A stretch of 14,123 nucleotides of DNA, taken from Crinalium sp049646245 (GTDB lineage: Bacteria; Cyanobacteriota; Cyanobacteriia; Cyanobacteriales; PCC-9333). The DNA is taken from positions 1-14,123 of the forward strand of contig JBARVL010000255.1 in the NCBI GenBank assembly GCA_049646245.1, in the 5' to 3' direction. Below, one piece after another: positions 7,346 through 14,123 of the stretch (its first letter is position 1; each line of letters opens with the position of its first letter). Position numbers and translations under genes: made by a program. Under the pieces are notes generated by a model that was given only the letters and a program-made list of their open reading frames with translations, ran no database searches and was not told the DNA's origin.

Positions 7346-7373
7346 TTCAGTTAGCTATTAGCTATTAGCTATT
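7346..7373 (+). repeat. Heptamer tract (AGCTATT)3 after secD
   Basis: Three exact AGCTATT units occupy 7353-7373, preceded by the degenerate unit TTCAGTT (7346-7352). The tract faces the AAnAGCT tract just before secF, its reverse-complement pattern. It begins 6 bp after the secD stop codon. Confidence 0.8.
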
Positions 7374-7508
7374 TAATAAATAAAACATTAGTAGCTTGCT
7401 TTAAAATAATGGTTTATTGAAGGCTAATGGCTGAACCCTGATTGCTAAGGCGGGATTTTGAATAAAATTCCCTATTAGTTGGATAATCAAATTAATCTGA
7501 TTTTTTGT

Positions 7509-7543
7509 TTTTGCTAACAGCTAAAAGCTAATAGCTAACAGCT
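7509..7543 (-). repeat. Heptamer tract AAnAGCT immediately before secF
   Basis: The units are AACAGCT, AAAAGCT, AATAGCT and AACAGCT (7516-7543), preceded by TTTTGCT (7509-7515). The tract ends 7 bp before the secF ATG, so it fills the place of a ribosome-binding site, and no GGAGG-like sequence is present. It is the reverse complement of the (AGCTATT)3 pattern after secD. The 135-base spacer between the tracts holds an imperfect hairpin, GGGATTTT/AAAATTCCC (7452-7459/7464-7472). Confidence 0.8.
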
Positions 7544-7550
7544 TCAAATT

Positions 7551-8513
7551 ATGAAACTTAATGTAATCAAACAGCGTAATTTGTGGTGGGCAATTTCTGT
7601 CGCCATAATTATTAGTGGTTTAATTTCAATGCTCATTTCCTGGCAACAGCTAGGAGCGCCTTTGCGTCCGAGTTTGGATTTTGTGGGTGGTACACGCTTA
7701 CAGTACGAATTAGATTGCTCCAAACCTGGTAACTGTGACAAACCGATTAATGTCGCCTTAGTACGGGATGTATTATCAGAGCAAGGTTTAGCTAACAGCA
7801 CTATCCAAGTTGTCGGTCAAGACCAAAAAGCTATATCAATTCGTACAAAAAATTTAAATGTTGAGGAACGCACGAATTTAGAAAAAGCTTTAACAGAAAA
7901 AATTGGAGTATTTGATCCTCAAAAAACACAGAATGATACTGTTGGTCCAACCTTGGGTAAACAGCTATTTACTTCTGGGCTATTGGCGATCATCGTCTCA
8001 TTCCTTGGCATCCTCATCTATCTCACGTTTCGCTTCCAATTAGACTACGCTTTTTTCGCGTTTGTGGCTTTATTCCACGATGTCTTCATTACTTTGGGAA
8101 TTTTCTCAATTTTGGGCTTAGTACAAGGCGTAGAAGTAGATAGCTTATTTGTTGTTGCCATCTTAACAATTATCGGCTTCTCAGTTAACGATACAGTAGT
8201 TATTTATGACCGAGTGCGCGAAGTGATTAGCCTACATCCAGAGCAGCATATTAACCAAGTTGTGGATGATGCAGTTAATCAAACCTTGACGCGATCGATC
8301 AATACAACTTTGACTGTATTGCTAACGCTGGCAGCGCTCTTCTTCTTTGGTGGTGAAACATTAAAATATTTTGCGTTAGCTTTGATAATTGGATTTGGTG
8401 CGGGTGCTTATTCTAGTATTTTCATTGCTAGTACTTTATTAGCATGGTGGAGAGAACGTAGTGGCAATGCTCGCCAATCCATTACCAAATCTCCAGTTTC
8501 TGATGAGGTATAA
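7551..8513 (+). CDS. secF: Protein translocase subunit SecF
   Basis: SecF is the second half of the SecDF export motor in the cytoplasmic or thylakoid membrane. The 320 residues show an N-terminal helix (WWAISVAIIISGLISMLI, about 11-28), the SecF motif LDFVGGTRLQYE, a short extracytoplasmic domain, and five C-terminal helices. Motifs include TVGPTLGKQL, FALFHDV-type residues in VALFHDVFITLGIF, GFSVNDTVVIYDRVRE, and LTRSINTTLTVLLTLAALFFFGG interrupted only by family-typical residues. The length is normal for the family. The ATG at 7551 has no Shine-Dalgarno, because a heptamer tract ends at 7543. The next gene starts 37 bp after the stop, so secD, secF and that gene probably form one operon. 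Confidence 0.97.
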   Translation: MKLNVIKQRNLWWAISVAIIISGLISMLISWQQLGAPLRPSLDFVGGTRLQYELDCSKPGNCDKPINVALVRDVLSEQGLANSTIQVVGQDQKAISIRTKNLNVEERTNLEKALTEKIGVFDPQKTQNDTVGPTLGKQLFTSGLLAIIVSFLGILIYLTFRFQLDYAFFAFVALFHDVFITLGIFSILGLVQGVEVDSLFVVAILTIIGFSVNDTVVIYDRVREVISLHPEQHINQVVDDAVNQTLTRSINTTLTVLLTLAALFFFGGETLKYFALALIIGFGAGAYSSIFIASTLLAWWRERSGNARQSITKSPVSDEV

Positions 8514-8550
8514 AAAGTTAGCGGTTGCAAAGTGCGGAAAACGCAGTTGA

Positions 8551-8997
8551 ATGGAACAGCCTGAAGATCAAATCACTGAAATAACTGAAATAGAACCGAC
8601 CGATTTTGATCCTACATTTAAGGATCAAGTACACAGGTTATACCGCCTAACTTTCTATGGCAGGTGGTTAGTTGTTGGTATCTTGTGGCTAAGTGTCGGT
8701 TCTGTAAGTTTATGGGGATTACGCTATCCCCTTAGTCTCATGCGAGAATATTTTACTTGGGCGGCTGTACGATATGGAATTGAATTTAACTTTTTGCCTG
8801 CATTAGGTTTAACTCTTTGTATTGCTACGACTCTGGCTGTTTTAATTTGGCATACTCGTAATGTTTTATTTGGATTGCCACAGCAGGAACGACAACGATT
8901 AGAACAGCAAGTATATAGAATACGCCAGCAGGGAAGCAGCCATCCTCTGTGGAAGTGGGTTTGTAATTCACCCCCACTAGAGGCAAAGCGTGAATAG
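8551..8997 (+). CDS. Conserved small membrane protein of unknown function, next to secF
   Basis: I do not recognise a named family for this 148-residue protein. The N-terminal 30 residues are acidic and soluble (EQPEDQITEITEIEPTDFD). Two predicted membrane helices follow, at about residues 36-58 (GRWLVVGILWLSVGSVSLWG) and 80-103 (LPALGLTLCIATTLAVLIWH). The C-terminal part is basic and glutamine-rich (QQERQRLEQQVYRIRQQ) and probably cytoplasmic. It begins 37 bp after secF on the same strand, which suggests co-transcription and perhaps a membrane role, but that is inference from position. No Shine-Dalgarno is seen before the ATG. The minus-strand frame at 8724-9047 is a shadow of it. Confidence 0.75.
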   Translation: MEQPEDQITEITEIEPTDFDPTFKDQVHRLYRLTFYGRWLVVGILWLSVGSVSLWGLRYPLSLMREYFTWAAVRYGIEFNFLPALGLTLCIATTLAVLIWHTRNVLFGLPQQERQRLEQQVYRIRQQGSSHPLWKWVCNSPPLEAKRE

Positions 8998-9057
8998 CTT
9001 ACAGGTAGCCTAGAATTGATACTGGCTCCTGATTCTGAGTTCTTCAAGTATGTTTGT

Positions 9058-9084
9058 GTTGGGTTGCGCTGCGCTTAACCCAAC
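9058..9084. terminator. Hairpin between convergent genes (dispersed cyanobacterial type)
   Basis: GTTGGGTT (9058-9065) pairs perfectly with AACCCAAC (9077-9084) around an 11-base GC-rich loop, GCGCTGCGCTT. It lies between the converging small membrane protein gene and thrS. Sequences of this kind (TTGGGTT...AACCCAA) are found scattered in many cyanobacterial genomes, so it may be a dispersed repeat acting as terminator. There is no strong T-run. Confidence 0.5.
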
Positions 9085-9115
9085 CTACAAATCATAACCA
9101 AGAGAGAGCGATCGC

Positions 9116-10975
9116 TTAAAAAGTACTGAAAGACGCGATCGCATCTTTCATTCTGGCAATTACCTCATCCACAGCTATACTCCCCAATTCTCCAGAAGCA
9201 CGAGTCCGAATGCTAACGCTATTCGTCTCAACTTCCTTCCCTCCTACAATTCCCATCACCGGAATTTTATCCTTCTCAGCATTGCGAATTAATTTACCCA
9301 GTCGCTCATTACTCACATCTGCCTCAGCGCGAATACCTAGCAATTGCATCTTCTGAGCCACCTCTTGAGCAAAAGGTAGAAAGTCATTACTAACAGGTAA
9401 TAACCTCGCTTGCACAGGCGCTACCCACAACGGAAAGTCCCCAGCATACTCCTCAATTAAAATCCCAATTAACCGTTCTAAAGAACCAAAAGGAGCGCGG
9501 TGAATCATTACCGGACGCTTACGAGTACCATCCTCAGCAACGTATTCCAAATCAAATCTTTCTGGCAAATTGTAATCTACCTGCACAGTACCTAATTGCC
9601 ACTCCCGCTCTAAAGCATCACGGAAGATAAAATCTAATTTTGGACCATAAAATGCCGCCTCACCAATGCCTTCAAAATGCTCCATCCCTAGCTTTTCTAC
9701 AGCGCGACGGATTGCACCTTGAGATTTTTCCCAAGCTTCATCAGAACCAATATATTTATCAGAATTAGGGTCGCGGAAACTTAAACGCGCTTTAAAATTT
9801 GTCAGTTGTAAACTCTTAAACACTGACAGAATCAAATCTACAACATTGAGGAATTCCTCATCTAGTTGTTCTGGAGTAACAAATAAGTGGGAATCATCCA
9901 CCGTAAAGCCACGCACCCGCGTTAGTCCGCCTAACTCTCCTGATTGCTCATAGCGGTAAACTGTACCAAATTCAGCCAAACGCATCGGCAAATTGCGGTA
10001 AGAACGCAATTCATTTTTATAAATTTGGATATGGAAAGGACAGTTCATCGGCTTCATCACAAAACCTTGCTCTAAAGCCGCCGCTTCCTCATCTTCAGCC
10101 ATCAAAGGAAACATATCCTCTTTATATTTCTGCCAGTGTCCAGAAGTTTTAAATAAATCTACTCTGGCAATGTGCGGCGTAACTACTGGTTGATAGCCAC
10201 GTTTGAGTTGTTCTTGCTTTAGGAAATCTTCTAAAGTTGAACGCAACACCGTTCCCTTTGGTGTCCATAAAGGCAAACCAGGTCCTACCAAGTCAGTAAA
10301 GATAAATAACCCTAGTTCTTTTCCTAAACGGCGATGGTCACGTCTCAGTGCTTCTTCTTTACGCCGCTTATATTCGGCTAATTGCTCTGGCGTTTCCCAT
10401 GCTGTACCGTAAATTCTCTGTAACTGCGCCTTGGTTTCATCCCCACGCCAATAAGCCCCCGCCACACTTTCTAATTCAATGGCTTTCGGGTGCAAATCGC
10501 CAGTATTTTCGATATGGGGGCCAGCACACAAATCCCACCATTGCTCACCCAGATGATAAATGGTGATCGGTTCAGATAGCCCTGCTAATATTTCTAGTTT
10601 GTAAGGCTCATTAATTTCCTTAATCCGCTTTTCTGCTTCCTCACGGGTGACTTCTTCCCGAATCACAGGCAGTTTGCGGTTGATGATTTTGATCATCTCT
10701 TTTTGGATTGCCTTCAAGTCTTTCTCGGTAAAAGGCTCTGGATGATCGAAGTCATAATAAAAACCATAATCAATCCAAGGTCCGATGGTGACTTGCGCTT
10801 TGGGAAACAGCTTTTGCACCGCCATCGCCATGACATGACTAGCTGTGTGGCGAATTTTTTGCAATTGTTCTGATTCGCTGGTGCGGGGCAGATGGATTTT
10901 CTGTTGCTGTTCGGTCAAATCTTTAACTTCTGAAGCGGACATCGGCTTTTCAGGATTATTATCTAGTTTTTCCAT
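9116..10975 (-). CDS. thrS: Threonyl-tRNA synthetase lacking the N-terminal TGS domain
   Basis: This class II synthetase charges tRNA-Thr in the cytoplasm. Of 619 residues, about the first 38 are a polar leader in place of the roughly 60-residue TGS domain of the E. coli enzyme. The editing domain follows, with H43-x3-H47 and C150-x3-H154 (CAGPH). The catalytic core has the zinc ligands C312 (NCPFH), H363 (DDSHLF) and H492 (IHRAPFG), motif 2 RYEQSGELGGLTRVRGFT, and motif 3 FGSLERLIGILIEEY. The anticodon-binding domain covers about 515-615 (ARLLPVSNDF, GGKEVETNSVSIRTR). All catalytic and editing residues are present. The ATG complement is at 10973-10975, with no clear Shine-Dalgarno. It diverges from the DUF2605 gene across 168 bp. 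Cyanobacteria may carry two thrS types; which one this is cannot be proved here. Confidence 0.96.
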   Translation of the reverse strand: MEKLDNNPEKPMSASEVKDLTEQQQKIHLPRTSESEQLQKIRHTASHVMAMAVQKLFPKAQVTIGPWIDYGFYYDFDHPEPFTEKDLKAIQKEMIKIINRKLPVIREEVTREEAEKRIKEINEPYKLEILAGLSEPITIYHLGEQWWDLCAGPHIENTGDLHPKAIELESVAGAYWRGDETKAQLQRIYGTAWETPEQLAEYKRRKEEALRRDHRRLGKELGLFIFTDLVGPGLPLWTPKGTVLRSTLEDFLKQEQLKRGYQPVVTPHIARVDLFKTSGHWQKYKEDMFPLMAEDEEAAALEQGFVMKPMNCPFHIQIYKNELRSYRNLPMRLAEFGTVYRYEQSGELGGLTRVRGFTVDDSHLFVTPEQLDEEFLNVVDLILSVFKSLQLTNFKARLSFRDPNSDKYIGSDEAWEKSQGAIRRAVEKLGMEHFEGIGEAAFYGPKLDFIFRDALEREWQLGTVQVDYNLPERFDLEYVAEDGTRKRPVMIHRAPFGSLERLIGILIEEYAGDFPLWVAPVQARLLPVSNDFLPFAQEVAQKMQLLGIRAEADVSNERLGKLIRNAEKDKIPVMGIVGGKEVETNSVSIRTRASGELGSIAVDEVIARMKDAIASFSTF

Positions 10976-11143
10976 TTTAAGGGTGAGAAGTCAGGGCTGT
11001 TAGCGTAACGCCTTAAAAACCTCAGCCTATAGGTTCTTTCCTTGAACGAAAAAGTTAATTTTATTAAAGTTATTGTCAAAAAACATTACGGAATGTAAAA
11101 AAAGTTAAGATAAGCAGATATATCAAGATTAAATTTAAGATAA

Positions 11144-11467
11144 ATGGAAAATTTGCCTCCTCATGAACAAGAATTGCTGAAAACCTTACTAAAACCATTG
11201 TTAGAGGATTTTCAATATTGGTTTGGGCGATCGCGCTCTTTCTTAGAAACTGAACGAATTTCCTTTTTAACCACCGAGCGGCAATCTGAGCTTTTAGCAC
11301 GGGTAAAGCAAGCACAGCAAGAGGTTCAGACCGCCCAGATGCTATTTCAAGCGACAGATGGTCAAGTGGGAATTGAATCTGCTACTCTCATGCCTTGGCA
11401 TCATTTAGTTACTGAATGCTGGCAGATAGCTATGCAGTGGCGCACCACTAATGGGTCGCTTGGGTGA
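11144..11467 (+). CDS. DUF2605 family protein (cyanobacterial, function unknown)
   Basis: The 107-residue soluble protein matches what I recall of DUF2605, a short family restricted to cyanobacteria. It opens MENLPPHEQELLKTLLKPLL, then has EDFQYWFGRSRSFLETERISFL, a helical stretch LLARVKQAQQEVQTAQMLF, and PWHHLVTECWQIAMQW near the end. The many heptad-like leucine and glutamine positions suggest a helical protein. There is no signal peptide or membrane segment. The ATG at 11144 has a weak purine-rich AAGATAA before it. The DUF2973 gene lies 223 bp downstream on the same strand. I recall these two families as neighbours in other cyanobacteria, which suggests a shared but unknown role. A minus-strand frame over it is a shadow. 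Confidence 0.82.
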   Translation: MENLPPHEQELLKTLLKPLLEDFQYWFGRSRSFLETERISFLTTERQSELLARVKQAQQEVQTAQMLFQATDGQVGIESATLMPWHHLVTECWQIAMQWRTTNGSLG

Positions 11468-11690
11468 CAGAGGGCTTTAATATACAAGAATAAGGAATAA
11501 TTAAGTTAAGGGTAATCTCGTCAGTAACCCCAGGCAAATGCAATATTTAACTAGAAGCATTATTAGGACGAATTGTCAAGCTTAAATTCAAAAACCTTTA
11601 ATAATCACAGTAAGTTTCAGTATTAAATCAGGCTGATGCGACTTCTGTAGTAACAACTAACAAATACCTAATCGCATGGAGGAAAATATG

Positions 11691-12008
11691 ATGTTACATA
11701 TACTATACCTTGTGGCTTTTACTGTACTGGCGGTGATAGCGATCGCTAACTTAATCCGTAGCTTAATTGTATTGAGTAGAGATTCTCAACGCAGCTACTC
11801 ACCAAGGGGGATGTCGGCGGCGGATGGCTCAGGATTCGGTGCTTCTAGATTTAGATCTGTACCACATCCAGAATTGCTTGATGATACAGGTAATATCATT
11901 AATGAACCCTTATTAGTCATGCGTTCCATTAATGTAGAAGATGCGCGTGAACAGTTGGATGCTTTATTCAAGTCATCTCCAGGCAATAAGGAAACCGAAG
12001 AAGAATAA
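11691..12008 (+). CDS. DUF2973 family small membrane-anchored protein (cyanobacterial)
   Basis: Function is unknown. The protein has one N-terminal membrane helix (MLHILYLVAFTVLAVIAIANLIRSLIVL with no break), a variable polar linker rich in Ser and Gly, and a strongly conserved tail containing PHPELLDDTGNIINEPLLV and RSINVEDAREQLDALF. That tail is the DUF2973 signature as I recall it. Three in-frame ATG codons occur at 11676, 11688 and 11691. A GGAGG at 11678-11682 overlaps the region after the first ATG and is 8 bases before the third, so the start at 11691 (106 codons with stop) is best supported; 11688 is nearly as good. The tail should be cytoplasmic by the positive-inside rule. It follows DUF2605 on the same strand and ends in an acidic run. 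Confidence 0.85.
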   Translation: MLHILYLVAFTVLAVIAIANLIRSLIVLSRDSQRSYSPRGMSAADGSGFGASRFRSVPHPELLDDTGNIINEPLLVMRSINVEDAREQLDALFKSSPGNKETEEE

Positions 12009-12085
12009 TCTGCGAGCGTAATTTGATCTAAAAAATCACACCATCTCGGACATTAAGTAGCTTCAGATCTCCGATGCAACGGCAT

Positions 12086-12105
12086 ACGGCAGTTAAAACT
12101 GCCGT
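12086..12105 (+). terminator. Hairpin after the DUF2973 gene
   Basis: ACGGCAGTT (12086-12094) and AACTGCCGT (12097-12105) are perfect inverted repeats separated by two bases, so the folded loop would be wider than two. It begins 77 bases after the stop codon. There is no T-run, so termination is only probable. Confidence 0.45.
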
Positions 12106-12305
12106 TGAATTGAGATAAATTGTTAATGTTTTCTCATATTGATTATTCTCTGAATAAACTTTATTTAGTTCTGTATTTTGAAGCTTAGGTTAGTTAAACT
12201 ATCAGCTTATAGAATATTTCTTTCCATCAGCAATATATCAGTGTATTGCTAAGTGCGAATGGCATATCCTAAGAGAGGTTATGGTCTATTCCCGAAGGTG
12301 GTATT

Positions 12306-12339
12306 CTCCACTGTAGTGTGTTGTGTGTGGAGTCTTTTT
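12306..12339 (+). promoter_or_regulatory. Terminator-like hairpin and T-run directly before the glmM start
   Basis: CTCCAC (12306-12311) pairs with GTGGAG (12327-12332), followed by TCTTTTT to 12339. The run ends five bases before the glmM ATG at 12345. The shape is that of an intrinsic terminator or attenuator, and it occupies the place of a ribosome-binding site. It is not a glmS ribozyme. Whether it regulates glmM or ends an upstream transcript is unknown. Confidence 0.4.
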
Positions 12340-12344
12340 AATCT

Positions 12345-13823
12345 ATGGTTACATCTCCTATTAGAATTCAGCCAGTTAGTATTTCAGAAACAACAGTGAA
12401 AATATTGGAATCTGCCCAAACTACCAAACAGACAAATATAAGTTCTAGTTTAAATACAATTGTTTTGCCACCAACTCCCTTATTTGGCACAGATGGAATT
12501 AGGGGCAGAGTAGGGGATTTGTTGTGTGCTGATTTAGCAGTGCAGGTGGGTTTTTGGGCAGGTCAAGTACTACGCCAGTCTGTAACAACACCAGGTCCAG
12601 TAATTTTAGGGCAGGACTCTAGAAACTCTAGCGATATGTTAGCGATGGCGTTATCTGCTGGATTGACATCTGCTGGGCTAGAAGTGTGGAATTTAGGGTT
12701 ATGCCCAACCCCTTGTGTGGCATATCTTACTGGGGTTACTAATGCGATTGGCGGTGTGATGATTTCAGCTAGTCACAACCCACCAGAAGATAATGGCATT
12801 AAGTTTTTTGGTGCTGATGGCATGAAGCTATCAGTAGCTTTACAACAGCAAATTGAAGCTGGTTTAAGAGGTACTAATAGCATTACTTGTTTTACTGGAG
12901 TTTGGGGTAAGCACTACCATAGACCAGAGTTAATTGCAGATTATGCTGACTCATTAAAACGTCCACTACCAGCACTTGATTTGCGAGGAATGCGGGTTGT
13001 TTTAGATTTGGCTTGGGGGGCTTCAGTAAAGCTAGCGCCACAAGTATTTGCGGCAATGGGTGCAGAGGTAATTTGTTTACACAATCAAGCAGATGGCGAT
13101 CGCATTAATGTTAATTGTGGATCTACCCATCTGGGTGCATTAAAGCAAGCTATCCGATCACATTCGGCGGATTTAGGCTTTGCATTTGATGGCGACGCTG
13201 ACCGAGTGATGGCGATGGATGCCCAAGGTAGAGTAGTTGATGGTGACTACATTCTCTATTTCTGGGGTAAAGCTTTACGGGAGAAAAATCAGTTACCCGA
13301 AGATTTGATTATTGCTACTGTAATGGCAAACTTGGGTTTTGAGCGTGCTTGGCAGCAACTAGGAGGAAAGCTAGTTAGAACTGCTGTAGGGGATCAATAT
13401 GTGCAGGCAGAAATGTTACGCACTGGTGCTATGCTAGGCGGCGAACAATCGGGACATATCCTTTGCAGACACTTCACTTTTACAGGTGATGGCTTGCTAA
13501 CGGCGTTACATATAGCAGCTTCAGTGCATAATACTGGTTTATCTTTAGCAGATATGGTGGATCAAAGTTTCCAGACTTATCCACAGATCCTCAAAAACGT
13601 CCGTGTAGAAGATCGCGATCGCCGGATCAACTGGAAAAATTGTGATGGGATAATGAATGCGATCGCCCAAGCAGAAACGGCAATGGGAGATCAAGGACGT
13701 ATTTTAGTGAGAGCATCTGGGACAGAACCCCTAGTGCGCGTGATGGTAGAAGCGGCTGACGCAGAACTCACTCAATATTGGGCTTCACAGTTAGCTTTGG
13801 TTGTACAGCAACATTTGCAATAA
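12345..13823 (+). CDS. glmM: Phosphoglucosamine mutase with N-terminal extension
   Basis: GlmM converts glucosamine-6-phosphate to glucosamine-1-phosphate, the step before UDP-GlcNAc for peptidoglycan and lipopolysaccharide. The four phosphohexomutase loops are present in 492 residues: the catalytic phosphoserine S143 in MISASHNPPEDNGIKFFG, the metal-binding DGDADR at 282-287, the sugar-binding GEQSGH at 366-371, and the phosphate-binding RASGTEP at 456-462. The catalytic fold starts at LFGTDGIRGRVG (about 46), so about 45 Ser/Thr-rich residues precede it. Such an extension is usual in Nostoc-type GlmM as I recall it, so the ATG at 12345 is kept; no other ATG occurs before the core. A PGM/PMM sugar-phosphate mutase is the alternative, but GTDGIRG and the loop set favour GlmM. 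Confidence 0.94.
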   Translation: MVTSPIRIQPVSISETTVKILESAQTTKQTNISSSLNTIVLPPTPLFGTDGIRGRVGDLLCADLAVQVGFWAGQVLRQSVTTPGPVILGQDSRNSSDMLAMALSAGLTSAGLEVWNLGLCPTPCVAYLTGVTNAIGGVMISASHNPPEDNGIKFFGADGMKLSVALQQQIEAGLRGTNSITCFTGVWGKHYHRPELIADYADSLKRPLPALDLRGMRVVLDLAWGASVKLAPQVFAAMGAEVICLHNQADGDRINVNCGSTHLGALKQAIRSHSADLGFAFDGDADRVMAMDAQGRVVDGDYILYFWGKALREKNQLPEDLIIATVMANLGFERAWQQLGGKLVRTAVGDQYVQAEMLRTGAMLGGEQSGHILCRHFTFTGDGLLTALHIAASVHNTGLSLADMVDQSFQTYPQILKNVRVEDRDRRINWKNCDGIMNAIAQAETAMGDQGRILVRASGTEPLVRVMVEAADAELTQYWASQLALVVQQHLQ

Positions 13824-13832
13824 GTAATTGAC

Positions 13833-13860
13833 ACTCCCTGTCTTTTTAGATACAGGGAGT
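13833..13860. terminator. Perfect 9-bp hairpin after glmM, likely terminator
   Basis: ACTCCCTGT (13833-13841) and ACAGGGAGT (13852-13860) pair perfectly around a 10-base loop, CTTTTTAGAT. It begins 10 bases after the glmM stop. No T-run follows on the plus strand. On the minus strand it reads CAGGGAGTGTCAA, the same 13 bases as the right end of the IS relic at 5896-5908. Confidence 0.6.
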
Positions 13861-13925
13861 ATCAACTACTTATATAACTGGAGTGCGATCGCCCTCCAAA
13901 CTCTCCAAGTATGTAAAAAAATCCT

Positions 13926-14055
13926 GGCAACGGATGATTTAACGGATGTAACGGATGATGCGATCGCCAACTAACTAAATCCTTCCCCTAACCAATAACC
14001 CATCCGTTACATCTTAAGACAAGAAAAACATCGCAGGATCAAATCATCCGTTGCC
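13926..14055. repeat. Nested inverted repeat with AACGGATG direct repeats
   Basis: The outer arms are GGCAACGGATGATTT (13926-13940) and AAATCATCCGTTGCC (14041-14055), a perfect 15-bp pair. The inner arms are GATGTAACGGATG (13945-13957) and CATCCGTTACATC (14001-14013), a perfect 13-bp pair. The left side has three direct copies of AACGGATG (13929, 13941 and 13950). The right outer arm ends at the first base of the stop codon of the next, minus-strand gene. A MITE-like relic or a large bidirectional terminator are both possible. Confidence 0.85.
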
Positions 14056-14123
14056 TAGATTGCTGCATGACCTAAAGCTAAACCAGCAACCAGCATTCCT
14101 AATACTAAAAACGGTTGGGCGCT
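14055..14123 (-). CDS. C-terminal end of an unidentified hydrophobic protein
   Basis: Reading from the window edge on the minus strand, an open frame gives SAQPFLVLGMLVAGLALGHAAI and then TAG (complement at 14055-14057). These 22 residues look like a final membrane helix followed by a very short tail. I do not recognise the protein. The gene converges on glmM, and the nested inverted repeat fills the gap up to its stop codon. With so little visible, coding potential rests on the open frame and its hydrophobic pattern only. Confidence 0.5.
   Translation of the reverse strand, partial: SAQPFLVLGMLVAGLALGHAAI

Larger units (their letters stand above)
12009..12344 (+). other. 336-bp gap between the DUF2973 gene and glmM
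   Basis: No coding frame worth calling is seen. The gap holds a 9-bp hairpin near its left side (12086-12105), an AT-rich middle (about 12120-12240) that probably carries the glmM promoter although I cannot fix its boxes, and a terminator-like hairpin just before the glmM start (12306-12339). The transcribed leader of glmM could therefore be structured. Confidence 0.5.

Noticed and set aside
10203..10566. Plus-strand frames inside thrS
   Set aside because: They are antisense shadows of the synthetase core, with no start signals or recognisable domains.
11060..11110. TTGTCA (11073-11078) with TAAAAA 17 bases later as a promoter for the DUF2605 gene
   Set aside because: The spacing fits, but the -10 box is poor and the region is AT-rich, so chance matches are likely.

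Overview
The window is a stretch of cyanobacterial chromosome. The evidence is repeated HIP1 palindromes (GCGATCGC, for example 263-270 and 9108-9115), tandem heptamer tracts between genes (STRR type, common in Nostocales), two small protein families known to me only from cyanobacteria (DUF2605 and DUF2973), and cyanobacterial-style PdhB, SecD/SecF, ThrRS and GlmM. A filamentous or Nostocales-like genome is most likely; I cannot name the species.

Layout. Positions 1-128 hold the start of prfC (release factor 3, minus strand). A small DUF4870 membrane protein (321-656, plus) converges on a Rieske non-haem iron oxygenase (757-1812, minus) across a hairpin terminator. The oxygenase diverges from pdhB (1940-2923, plus) across a 63-bp heptamer tract that reaches the oxygenase start region. 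pdhB is followed by secD (5939-7339), secF (7551-8513) and a small two-helix membrane protein (8551-8997), which look like one locus. thrS (9116-10975, minus) converges on that locus. DUF2605 (11144-11467) and DUF2973 (11691-12008) genes follow on the plus strand, then glmM (12345-13823). The last 69 bases are the end of a minus-strand hydrophobic protein.

The accessory part lies between pdhB and secD. It holds a complete group II intron (3151-5583) whose encoded protein has reverse transcriptase, maturase and HNH domains. Both ends of the intron can be fixed from the sequence: EBS1/IBS1 and EBS2/IBS2 pair fully, and domains V and VI are intact. Directly downstream is a protein-less, hairpin-rich relic that ends like an IS608-type IS200/IS605 right end (GAAT guide, hairpin, TCAA), with an omega-RNA-like structured region before it. 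The relic ends 30 bp before the secD start codon, so secD's original leader has been replaced or displaced.

The intergenic DNA on both sides of secD also carries heptamer tracts in facing orientation (AGCnnTT facing AAnnGCT). The glmM 3' hairpin shares 13 identical bases with the right end of the IS relic, on the opposite strand. The housekeeping genes look intact. Most of the unusual material is in the spaces between them: an intron, an IS relic, heptamer tracts, a terminator-like hairpin just before the glmM start, and a nested inverted repeat after glmM.
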